Below are positions 1-9,367 of a stretch of DNA of 64,000 bases, piece after piece (the stretch's first letter is position 1; each line of letters begins with the position of its first letter). Source of the DNA: Bathymodiolus brooksi. Lineage: Eukaryota; Mollusca; Bivalvia; Mytilida; Modiolidae. Location of the stretch: NCBI GenBank assembly GCA_963680875.1, contig OY804582.1, forward strand, positions 47,820,646-47,884,645, read 5' to 3'. A program made the position numbers and the translations under genes. Below the pieces are notes generated by a model. It had not been told where the DNA came from and ran no database searches. It saw nothing but the letters and a program-made list of their open reading frames with translations.

Positions 1-642
1 GGCCACAATAGGTGGCCAATAAAATTCCACACGTAGTTATAGTTGTTTGTATAGCCTTGTTTTGCGAGATATGCAGAGCAAGCTGCAGAAAAGGTGGAAA
101 TAAGCCTTACTGGCTTTTTGAGCAAGTAGAGCATGGTTGTTAAGGTTCAAGGAGGTGGTTGTTCTGTTTGTGTCTGTGAGGATAAATAACTGTCAGTTGT
201 AATTCATTTTATTTTCTTTTTTGTCACCAATGCTGTCGTACTTTACATTGTTTTTCGTGGTCACTGGTCGATGAGTTGACAAGGGTAGTCCTGATCGGAA
301 ATTACAAAAAAAAAATTCTTCTCACATTTTCCCTTTTCGTTAGTGCAATAACATGCTTGAGATGAAGACATATTGATTTTGTAAATATCAAAAGATAAAT
401 ATACGACGTTATTTTACGATTTACATAATTTTTAATGATAAAATTGCAACTGATCAATGCTGATATAATATACGATACCGCTGATGTAACGTCACGGCTC
501 TTTCGGAAGAGCTTTAATTGCAGGTATAATTCGAGAATGGATTATGCCATTTGTCTCCTCACATTGAAGTGTTCTGAAAAATGGCAATCCCATTATTTGG
601 TGCTATGTGCAACGTCAATGACCAAATTCTACCTTACGGTAT
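1..642. other. AT-rich spacer, nothing recognised
   Basis: No convincing coding region, RNA gene or repeat was recognised. The small open frame at 435-644 has no recognisable motif, and its end runs into the inverted-repeat element that follows. Confidence 0.5.
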
Positions 643-2133
643 AGTTCATTTGAATGCTATAGACCATCTAACAAAATAATTAAACATTCATTTTAATTTG
701 TTCTCTTCTTTTTTCTTCAAATATGTATTTCAAATGTGTCTACGAACTCTGACAGTAACTTTCAGAATTGTTCATCCATATATAAAACAGTTGCCCATTA
801 GGTGTCTATGTTAATTATTTGCATTTATATGTGTAATTTCCATTGGAGTAAGCATACTTTAAAGAACAGCACGCATACTGTAAACAAAAATCAAAACATG
901 TGCTTGACATGCAAATTTCTATACATCATATGACTGACCATTTAAATATCAAATAGGCTTGCATGAATAGAGTTGTCCGTTTAATTGAAAACACATATAT
1001 CAAGGTCATTGTCACTTGATCTTTAATTTTCATGGACACATTCTCTCGCTTAAATATATATTGAAGAATGTATAGAGCTTGACTTGCATGCTTTGTATTC
1101 AAGCAAGAGGCACTCTTGGTTTTATTTTTAATGAAGTAAACAAATGGAAATTTATGCAATTTTCTGTTATGAATTTGAGTGGATTTGACTTTAATATAGT
1201 TTCTATATATGACTGAAAAACATGCATAAAATGAAAGCAATGAAAACATTATGTACGAACTTTCAATAAGCAAAATACTAGTAACAACTTAGGCCTCAAC
1301 ATTCCCCTCAAATTTCATTTCAAACTTTTAATCTTCGAATAAATATAATTTTGATACAAATTTTAGATGTTGAAATGGAATTACCCTCCTCCTTTCGCGG
1401 CCAAACATAAGTATCAATTATAGTAACTGTTACACTCTTCATCTGCCTACACAATGCCAATTTCCGGTAAATTAATAAACTTATTGTAGAAGTGCTTTGT
1501 ACTATGTAGAATACTTTTTTTTTAAAAGCGAAAACAAAATGAATATACCTCCACAGAATAAAACAATTTCAAAATGAATTATATATTCTTTAACATTGAT
1601 ACACACTGTTTAAGCTTCATTTCATAGATGATAACACAATCCATCTATTTTATAATCAGGAAGACCCTAATTGCTGATTTCTTTACATATCAATTGTAAC
1701 TGGTTGATAACCGACTATTTGATCCAAACATCAATAATTATCTCTGAATAGTATCTAAAGTTCACCTTGATTTCACAAGGTTATTTTCCCTTGCTATTTC
1801 CAATCATCCTTTCATTTACATGTCATATTCTTTGATATTTAAATGACAAGTCACATGCCAATAGTATATGTGCATGGGGAGCACATGTTTTTATGTTTGC
1901 TTACCGTTTTAGGCTGTTCTTTCACTCCCCTAGAAATTACACATATAAAAACAAATATTTAACATAGACACCTAATGGGCAACTTGTTTTATCTGTGGAT
2001 GAAAAAATATAAAAGGTACTGTCAGAGTTCGCAGTAACATATAACATATATATGTGCAGAAAAAAGAAAAGAAAACATTAAAAATGGATTTTTAGTTAAT
2101 TTTTTTAGGTGGTCTATAGCATTCAAATGGACA
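643..2133. mobile_element. 1.5-kb inverted-repeat (foldback-like) element
   Basis: The left arm (about 643-960) reads as the reverse complement of the right arm (about 1830-2133). Shared landmarks are the outer block ATTTGAATGCTATAGACCA (left) and its complement near 2110-2128, the block CCCATTAGGTGTCTATGTTA (left 795-814; complement near 1961-1980), and an ATTTAAATATCAAA block at the inner ends. The arms are diverged by small indels. The roughly 870-bp interior is AT-rich and has no recognisable transposase. A one-arm relative lies at about 62135-62240. This is best described as a non-autonomous foldback or MITE-like element; the superfamily is unknown. Confidence 0.7.
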
Positions 2134-2204
2134 ATATACACATGTCTCTTATTTACTGTCATTTAAATTTTCACGCTAAGTTGTTAAGAACATGGCGTTT
2201 TCCT

Positions 2205-2370
2205 TTAATGATACATGCTTAGTGGAGAAGCACCAAATACCAGTCTTTGGTTTGACTAGACAGAGACTCTAATCCACGATCTACCACAATCTATGCGAGG
2301 ACATTTTTAGAAGTTAGAAGTTATTCAATTATTGCAAAAGTGAGGTTGTATACTTCTGAGTTAAATATAG
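2205..2370 (-). mobile_element. Partial SINE head plus flank, reverse orientation
   Basis: This segment matches 25880-26040. Both carry the complement of a tRNA-derived SINE head (TTAGTGGAGAAGCACCAAAT here, TTAGCGGAAAAGCAACAAAT there), followed by the same flank with AGAAGTTATTCAATTATT (or GGAAGTTATTCAATTATT) and GTTGTATACTTCTGAGTTAA. The two sites are copies of one longer dispersed repeat. Confidence 0.6.
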
Positions 2371-2690
2371 ATTCTCCTTCAGTTGCCCGTGGGTTACGAT
2401 ATGTCTCCACTCAAGAGAGTTAAATTTAACATGTTAACCACAAGCCGTCATGTGAATGGTTAAAATTTTCAAGTTAACTCTCGAGAGTGGAGAAATATCA
2501 TAGCCCACATGGGCAACTGAAGGAGAATTTGCTTCTCCCATTATTTGACACGAACTTCATTTAAAAATTTGAAATTAATGCGTTTATAATTAATGAGGGA
2601 AATGGCACGAGACATTGTAATCCTCTAGAGGATTACAGATGTTCCCACCACAGGTTCAGCGGGGTTAAAATGCCGTAATAATGGGAGAAT
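2371..2690. mobile_element. MITE with internal hairpin
   Basis: The element begins ATTCTCC and ends GGAGAAT. It contains a strong hairpin at 2371-2527 whose outer arms pair perfectly over 18 bp (ATTCTCCTTCAGTTGCCC at 2371 against GGGCAACTGAAGGAGAAT near 2510-2527). A second inverted pair, CTTCTCCCATTAT near 2532 and ATAATGGGAGAAT ending at 2690, suggests two nested or fused units. The related site at 26040-26045 lacks the whole segment, so it serves as an empty site. No coding capacity is seen. Confidence 0.7.
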
Positions 2691-3799
2691 AATGTACATA
2701 TATATTTTAATCTATGTTGATGAAATATAATCACTGTACGAATGTTGCTTGGTATATTGTTTTGTTAATATTTCAGTCACAACTGTGTAATTCTAATGAA
2801 ACGTCAGATGGGCCATTTTTATCTAGATCTTTAGGGGATAATCTTGAATGAAGATTAAAAAAAAAATAACTTATCAAGCTTAAGCGTAAAAAAAAGCAGT
2901 ATTATTACAATGTTGAAAGGCAAAAACACGACCCCTTTACAATAATGTATTTGAAGATACACGATATCTTGTTTAAAATCAACCAGGTAAAAACAAATAG
3001 TGCTGCTGTAATTCCTGATATAAAATAACACAGGGGACATACCCAGATTTGTATTATGGTTGGACGAGATTCACACGGATTTTAACAGGATTGTTTATAT
3101 TTTCTTAATTAGAAGATGAAGCTAAAAGACAAAAACATTAAAGATAAGAAATGACAAATATACAAAGCAAATTATAAAAATGTGCTACATATATACAGGT
3201 ACGGAGTTTCCTCAACACTATTGATCTAATGACTAGTATTAAAATAGTCAGTAGACGGTAACATGAAAATAAATATCTGATAACCATTTAATTTGTGTCT
3301 TGATTATAGGGTACATTAACAGGATCAGTGTTTAACGTTATGTGCATAGTAAAAACACCTTCGAAAGGGATGTCCTCACGGGGGGAGGGGGTCACTTCCT
3401 ATATACTTGCTTATACAGACGCGCCGCTGGATTGGGTCGGTTTTATATGAATGGGGTGGACATTTTGCATTAGGATATGTCAATGGGTGGTAATTGGTAA
3501 GCAAATAATATATTAATGGGTCTTATCTTTAATACATTAATACACAAATAAATTCATATGTCTGATCACTACGATCTGCAGTCGATGTCCTGCGAGGAAT
3601 TTGACATTTAATCCCCCGATAATTGAATAATCAAGTGGATGTCCTCTAGTTGTGAGGAACGATTACCCAAATGCATACCTCTCCATAGAACGTGACGTAA
3701 TCGAGTGCTATCAAGCTCATTTCATGTATAATACAACTGTACAACTGATCATAGCGAATCAGTATTTGTTAGGAGTCATCGTTTGGTGCCCATTACAAC
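2691..3799. other. AT-rich spacer
   Basis: The first 70 bases continue the repeat shared with 26045-26110. The rest holds no gene or RNA that I can support. The open frame at 3652-3852 has no recognisable domain. Confidence 0.45.
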
Positions 3800-3904
3800 G
3801 GTCAATTAAATCCCCAGTCCTCCGTGACACAACCTCCGCCTATATGTCATGACTTTAGCTGAAATACTGTTCATGTGGCGTTAAGCAATAGTCAATCAAT
3901 CAAT
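3800..3904 (+). mobile_element. SINE 3' tail
   Basis: The segment carries GCTGAAATACTGTTCATGTG, then GGCGTTAAG and a short (TCAA)n run. The GCTGAAATA...GGCGTTAA tail is shared by the other SINE copies here (4287-4541, 24258-24612, 49528-49788). The 5' head was not recognised, so this is a truncated or diverged copy. Confidence 0.5.
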
Positions 3905-3920
3905 AATCCCAAAACTATTA

Positions 3921-3955
3921 TTGTGCGTGCGTGCGTCCGTGCGTGCGTGCGTGTG

Positions 3956-3990
<35 letters not shown>

Positions 3991-4033
3991 GTGCGTCCGT
4001 GCGTATGTGTGCGTGTGTGTATGTGTGTGTGTT
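3921..4033. repeat. (TG)n / (TGCG)n microsatellite
   Basis: This is a run of alternating TG and TGCG/TCCG units with one pure TG core near 3959-3988. The cysteine- or valine-rich open frames across it, on both strands, are artefacts of the repeat. Alternating purine-pyrimidine tracts of this kind can form Z-DNA; that is general knowledge and was not tested. Confidence 0.95.
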
Positions 4034-4286
4034 TATTTTTGCTTGTCCTTTTTTTCATGCACCAAGGTTTACGACAAGTAATGGGACAAATCAAGAGCAA
4101 AACATAGCAGTGTAATAATTTTATTAACAATGATATAGAAAGTATGCTTAGTCCGTGCTCCTATTTAGATCGGTTGTGATCGGTTTAGATTAAAAGTAGT
4201 TGTTTTCATTGATATATCTTAAACAGAATACGTGTAACGTCTCGAATAGGATGGGAAAACCGTAATGGTCTTCTGTACCGAAGGGA

Positions 4287-4541
4287 CCTTCTTGGTCGTG
4301 ATCGTATGGTAGTTGGATATACACTACCTGTGTAATCCGCGCGTATCACCACGAAAATTGTGAGTTTGAATCTCGCTCATGACGATGTGTACTCGATACA
4401 ACAATATGTGATACAGTTTTCTGTAACTTGCGGCAGGTAGGTACTTTTCACCGGGTTCTCCGGTTTCCTCCACCAATAAAACAGACCGCCGCAATACAGC
4501 TGAAATGTGGTTGAAAGACGTTAAATGCCATAACCCTAACA
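4287..4541 (+). mobile_element. tRNA-derived SINE with target-site duplication
   Basis: The head holds a B-box-like GTGAGTTTGAATCTC (about 4359-4373). The middle carries CCGGGTTCTCCGGTTTCCTC, the conserved central-box type known from bivalve SINEs. The tail has GCTGAAATGTGG and ACGTTAAATGCCATAACCC. The copy is flanked by a near-perfect direct repeat, TTCTGTACCGAAGGGA at 4271-4286 and TTCTGTACCGAAAGGGA at 4542-4558. That fits a target-site duplication from LINE-mediated insertion and fixes both ends. Confidence 0.8.
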
Positions 4542-4974
4542 TTCTGTACCGAAAGGGAATCGTAATCAACTGGAACTAAAGGATATCTCCACTATATCAA
4601 AGAACAGACGGGTCATGTATATCTATTATGATGACAACATAACATCGCTACGACATCTGTCTATATCAACATTATCTCTGCTATACCCACGAATATACAT
4701 ACATTGTATTGTGAATACACGTTAATAGAGACCGGAGCCTGTATTCTATATACACGAAATTAATCTAGTAACGCATCTGTGCACACCTGGCATGCATATA
4801 TTTGTAATTTAATGACGACTTCCTTGTTACAAGAAATATGTTCTCATATGATGTTTAATAAGTTATGGGATTTATATTTTTCTTTCAACAATGACTAAGA
4901 TATAGCGTTACTATTATTTTTGTAAGCAAGTAAATCATATTTTATCTCTCATATTCGATTTATAAATATACTGT

Positions 4975-5140
4975 CATTTTGTTGGGTGTGGAAAACCGGA
5001 GTACCTGTAGAAAATCACTAACATACCGGAGGTCACGTACACAGTCTTTGTTCGAGTACACCTCTCCAGGAGCGGTAATTGAACTAACCACGTTAGTAGG
5101 GATACGGTGTAAGTTATTGTTCTTTATTCACTTTTATCAC
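4975..5140 (-). mobile_element. Degenerate SINE copy, reverse
   Basis: The complement of the central box is visible as GGAAAACCGGAGTACCTG with a GAGTACACCTC segment downstream, in the same order as in the reverse copy at 5344-5565. It is diverged and only part of the element is recognisable. Confidence 0.5.
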
Positions 5141-5343
5141 ATTCTAGTTGTCAAATGTGATGATCGTCTATATACATTAGCACTATCATTTTGAACAATG
5201 CATAGTTTACTCCAAACTCGACACAAACAGTATTGAGCTTGTACCTTAATCTGAGTAATTACTGTAAATGGTCTCATCAGGCAGTGGAATTCGATTTACT
5301 CATTATATCTACAAACATTATGTTATATTCTATCAAAGCTGCA

Positions 5344-5565
5344 TTGACGTGGTGGTCAGTTTTATTGGTGATGAAAACCGGAATACTGCGGAGAAAACCA
5401 CCAACCTGCAGCAATCACTGACAAACTTTATCACATAATGTTGCATTGAGCACACCTCGCCAGAGTGTGATTCGATCTCAGAACGGTAGTGGTTATAGGC
5501 ACTGATTGCATAGGTGACTGTAAATCCAACTACAATACGATCACGACCACGACGACCCCGTAATA
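5344..5565 (-). mobile_element. SINE copy, reverse
   Basis: Read on the minus strand this matches the SINE at 4287-4541. The central box complement is GAAAACCGGAATACTGCGGA. The complement of the tRNA-like B-box region lies near 5468-5485, and the head complement (CCAACTACAATACGATCACG) lies near 5527-5546. No clear target-site duplication was found. Confidence 0.65.
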
Positions 5566-5886
5566 CATAAATGCAGTTATTAAGTCAACATGCTAAAAAG
5601 TCTTAATCTAATAAACAATTATTGTGTTATTGCTGGAAATCGCAGGAGAAAAAATATATTAAAACGTTCAAGAATATGTGAAAATTGTACAATAACCTGT
5701 TTGGCAAATGTTCAAGAACACCCTCATATAGTTATCTCCATCATTTGTCATATGAGATGAAACGTATTGCTAGCTAAATATCTGTAAAGGTGATTCACAA
5801 CAAGGATAGTATGTGTGTTACTCAATGGAGCGCCCAAGAGTGTTTTAAGACAATTGCTGTATCATACTTTGAATTAGTGATTGATG

Positions 5887-6488
5887 AGTAGTATATGGGT
5901 ACGGACAAATTAGTATTTGAGGGGGAGCAATGGGGAGCAACCAAAAGTGATACCGTGCGCATGCTTGACCGGAAGTGACCGGATGAGGCCCTGTTCGGAA
6001 GTCACGTGACTGTTTCCCTGAATTTTGTTCCCGTACTTTTTTCCCGTACTTTTTCCACGTATTGTTTTCCCGTACTTTTTCCCCGTATTGTTTTCCGTAT
6101 TTCACCGTACTTTTTTTCCGTATTTTTTCCCGTTTTTTATATTTATTTCCAGTAATTATTTTCCCTCTGTGAGTATGGCTGCTGCTCTGGGGTATATGGC
6201 TGCTGCTGCTACTGCTGCTATCATATACCCCAGAGCAGCAGCAGCAGCCATACCCACGGAGGGAAAATAACTACGAAAAAAAAAACGGGAAAACAGAGTC
6301 CGGAAGACAAGTACGGGAAAAAAATAAGGGAAAAAAAAGTGCGGGGGAAAGATTGAGAGAAAAATTCACGTGACCTCCGGACAGGGCCTCTTCCGGTCAC
6401 TTCCGATTAAGCATGCGCACGGCATCAGTTACGGTTGCTCCTCATTGCTCCCCCTCAAATACTAATTTATCCGTACCCATATACTACT
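5887..6488. mobile_element. Near-perfect 0.6-kb palindrome (foldback element)
   Basis: The ends AGTAGTATATGGGTACGGA (5887) and TCCGTACCCATATACTACT (to 6488) are inverted copies. The match continues inward through AGTATTTGAGGGGGAGCAAT, GCGCATGC and CACGTGAC segments to a central CAG/CTG-rich hairpin (about 6173-6256, with the block GGGTATATGG and its complement). Between end and centre lie C/T-rich CCCGTACTTTTT-like repeats on the left and their A/G-rich complement on the right. The open frames here reflect these repeats. No transposase is present. Confidence 0.85.
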
Positions 6489-6760
6489 GTTCATGAAGAA
6501 ATAACCTCAATCAGGTCGTAGACGCCGGGTTATGCAAGGGTGTGTACAACTTGATTGAGATTATTTTGAATGAACCGAACAAATAATTTCGATCAATCCT
6601 TATAAATTATTTCAAATTTTTTTTGTTATGATATTGAAAAATATATTAATTTTTTTTCAAAATAAAGCAAATAATCGGAAATAAATTTAAAACCCCAGAA
6701 GTGCCTCATTTAAAGAAAATCACATGATGACAACGGCACGCGACGCCTTGAGAACGACGT
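6489..6760 (+). repeat. Dispersed repeat, copy 1
   Basis: This segment is the reverse complement, with divergence, of 58945-59185. Shared blocks include TTCATGAA[G/C]AAATAAC, AATCAGG, GAACCGAACAAATAAT, GATCAATCCTTATAAATTA, AATAATCGGAAATAAATTTA and GAGGCAC or its equivalent. The palindrome at 5887-6488 abuts its left edge. The family was not recognised. Confidence 0.65.
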
Positions 6761-7184
6761 CTATTCTTAGATTCTGTTCATTGACAACTAACCTCAACTG
6801 TTTAAACCAATCAAAACACGTATAAAATGACATGTGACTCTAAAATTTTAGAATGCTTATGTGTTTCTTTGCTGGAAATAGGATGTCTAGAAAGCGGTCA
6901 AATGAAATCATCTTATCTTTATTTGCATATTTTACAGGCATCTGTAGTATTCAGTGCGTCGTTTTGCCAGACTACTACTTAGTTCCACAATGGAAGCTAT
7001 CGGATGTCTAAATAAAGATCCAATAATCTGAAATGTATTAATATCTAACAAATACTCTTCGTCTCCAATGTAACCTGTTGAACTTGCGCCTTGCACGTTT
7101 TACAGCTCGCGGTTGGCGAATTATGCCAATTACTGTATACGGAGTTATAACCGGGTAACCGTTTGGAGCAATACATGTAAACTG

Positions 7185-7660
7185 TATGATTCTGTTTGAT
7201 AAAGGCCTTTAACTAGAACAAGAACAAATGTACACCTGCGTGAAATTTAGTGTTGTAATACAAAATCGTGTATGCGATGTATAAGCATGAACACATTTCA
7301 AGGCGTATTGTAAATGAGGTTGAAACAAGTCACTATTTGATATCAATTCGATTGTATTTCATTTTGACGATTTTAATTACGGACGACGGACCGCAAACGT
7401 CTTTTTTTGATGATTGCCTTTTCAACTGAGCTGTTAGGATAATTGTTTTCACAACCAATATTAAAATGAAAATGAACAACCACACTGTCGAACAGTTCCA
7501 ACATTCAATAGAAAAAAATGGAAATAGGTAAATTCGATATCCATAACACACATATACATGACCGCCCCTGGCTTAGTATGGGTACTTCAATAAAAAGTGA
7601 GGGGGTTAAACTAGTATACAGTATATTTTCTTAACGCATTTCTCTTGTTTTTTCACATCA
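7185..7660 (+). repeat. Direct duplication, copy A
   Basis: This matches 7985-8415 in the same orientation, about 0.8 kb away. Shared blocks include TTTGATAAAGGCCTTTAACT, ATTCGATTGTATTTCATTTT, GACGATTTTAATTACGGA, GAACAGTTCCAACATTC and TTCAATAAAAAGTGA. No coding meaning was recognised; the minus-strand frame at 7333-7551 is not conserved in copy B. Confidence 0.75.
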
Positions 7661-7984
7661 CACTTTCATAAATTACTTAAAGTTTCCAATTTTGCGCCCA
7701 AATTAAACTTTTGACTTCTATCAGTTCAATTCTCTTAAATCAAAGGCCTTGAAAATGCGTTCTGTCATGTGCATAAGTTATTGTTTGCATGCTTGATAGA
7801 CAATATTCATCCTATTGTTGTCTAGCTTCTGAACTGTCGATAAAGAAAAAAATTAAATATACTAGACAGGTAGCATATAGCCAGTCAATGGAGTTTGCAA
7901 TTAATATTTCACATGCGATCCCACACCCCAACGTGTTAACAACATAAATGTCCTTCTGTGATTTAAATGCGTACTAGATGTATC

Positions 7985-8415
7985 ATTCAGTTTGATAAAG
8001 GCCTTTAACTAGAAAAATGTCAACCTGAATGAAATAGTGTTGTAATAAAAGATCGAGAACGTGATGTAAAAGATAGAAGTACGTTCAAGGTTTATTTTAA
8101 ATGAGGTTAAAATATGTCACCATTTGATATAAATTCGATTGTATTTCATTTTGACGATTTTAATTACGGAAGACGGATCGAAACCCTCTTTTTTAATAAT
8201 TGCAACTCATAACCTATAACAAAGTGGAAAAACAAATAGCCCACTGTCGGAACAGTTCCAACATTCTATAGAAAAATCGTAGAAATAGGTAAAATCGACA
8301 TCCCTAACACACATATAAATGACTCCTCCTGGCTTAGTACATGTATTTCAATAAAAAGTGACGGACTTAAACTATTACACAGTAGATTTTTCTAAAGCAT
8401 TTCTCTTATTTGATA
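7985..8415 (+). repeat. Direct duplication, copy B
   Basis: This is a diverged copy of 7185-7660 with several small deletions. It contains TTTGATAAAGGCCTTTAACT near 7990 and GACGATTTTAATTACGGA near 8152. Confidence 0.75.
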
Positions 8416-8990
8416 AAAACAATAGAAAGCGAAATTCGCGCGATTTTTGCACGACGATCGGGCGACGGTCGTCGAAAAGGTATAAATGAACCTAAAGAGG
8501 GCTATTGATTTACCATGGAACAGACAATACAAGTTTTGGGAGAATGAAATCATTTATTTTTCTTTACATATGTAATCAGAAATGTTCCCTTCAAAATCCA
8601 GTTTTACATAAGTATTATATTGTTTGATTTTCCTTAGTCAGACTAAGTTATTTATTTGTGGGAAAATTAAATCAGAAATATTAAAATAATATATATAAAT
8701 AGATTTTATAAGCACCCCTCCTTGAGGTATATCTATTAATAGCGTAGGTGGAAATTCTTTATTTTGTAGGCAGACTGTAATGTGTCTTGATTGAGTTAAA
8801 TGGTGTATAAAACGATAGATAATTAGATAAATATTTCGGTTTGTAATATAGCACCCATATATTCAATAGGCTATAAATCGCTTGAATGCTGGCAAATGAT
8901 AGAGCACCGAGATACAAGGAAATAAAACAGAGAAAAAACTCTCAAATATATTATTTCTTAAACTCTGAATGCATTGAAAATAGTAATTAT
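8416..8990. other. AT-rich spacer before the satellite
   Basis: No gene, RNA or repeat was recognised. A short GC-richer patch with GACGATCGGGCGACGGTCGT near 8452-8471 stands out but has no assignable role. Confidence 0.45.
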
Positions 8991-8994
8991 CAAT

Positions 8995-9367
8995 GAATGG
9001 ACTATTAGATTAATAATACGTTCCGGTGTAAGAGAAATATCTAGTAAATGGACTATTAGATTAATAATAAGCTTTACGGTGTAAGGAGAATAGACAGTAA
9101 CTGGACTATTAGATTAATAATAAGCTTTCTGATGTTAGGAGAATAGCCAGTAAATGGACTATTAGATTAATAATAAGCTTTCCGGTGTAAGAGGAATAGC
9201 AAGTAAATGGACTACTATATTAATAGTATGCTCCGGTGTAAGAGGATTAGCCAGTAAATGGACTATTGTAATAATATTAAGCTTTCCGGTGTTAGGAGAA
9301 TAGCCAGTAAATGGACTTTTATATTACAAATAAACTTGTCGGTGTAAAGGAAATAGCCAATGAATGA
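8995..9367 (+). repeat. 53-bp tandem array (about 7 copies)
   Basis: Units begin GGACTATTAGATTAATAATA and continue through CCGGTGTAAGAG, GAATAGCCAGTAAAT. Unit starts fall at about 8999, 9050, 9103, 9156, 9209, 9260 and 9313, a period of 51-53 bp. The last unit degrades and runs directly into the 62-bp satellite at 9369. The two monomers show no obvious similarity. Confidence 0.9.

Noticed and set aside
3875..4130. Overlapping Cys/Val-rich and His/Thr-rich frames
   Set aside because: Pure products of the TG/TGCG microsatellite.
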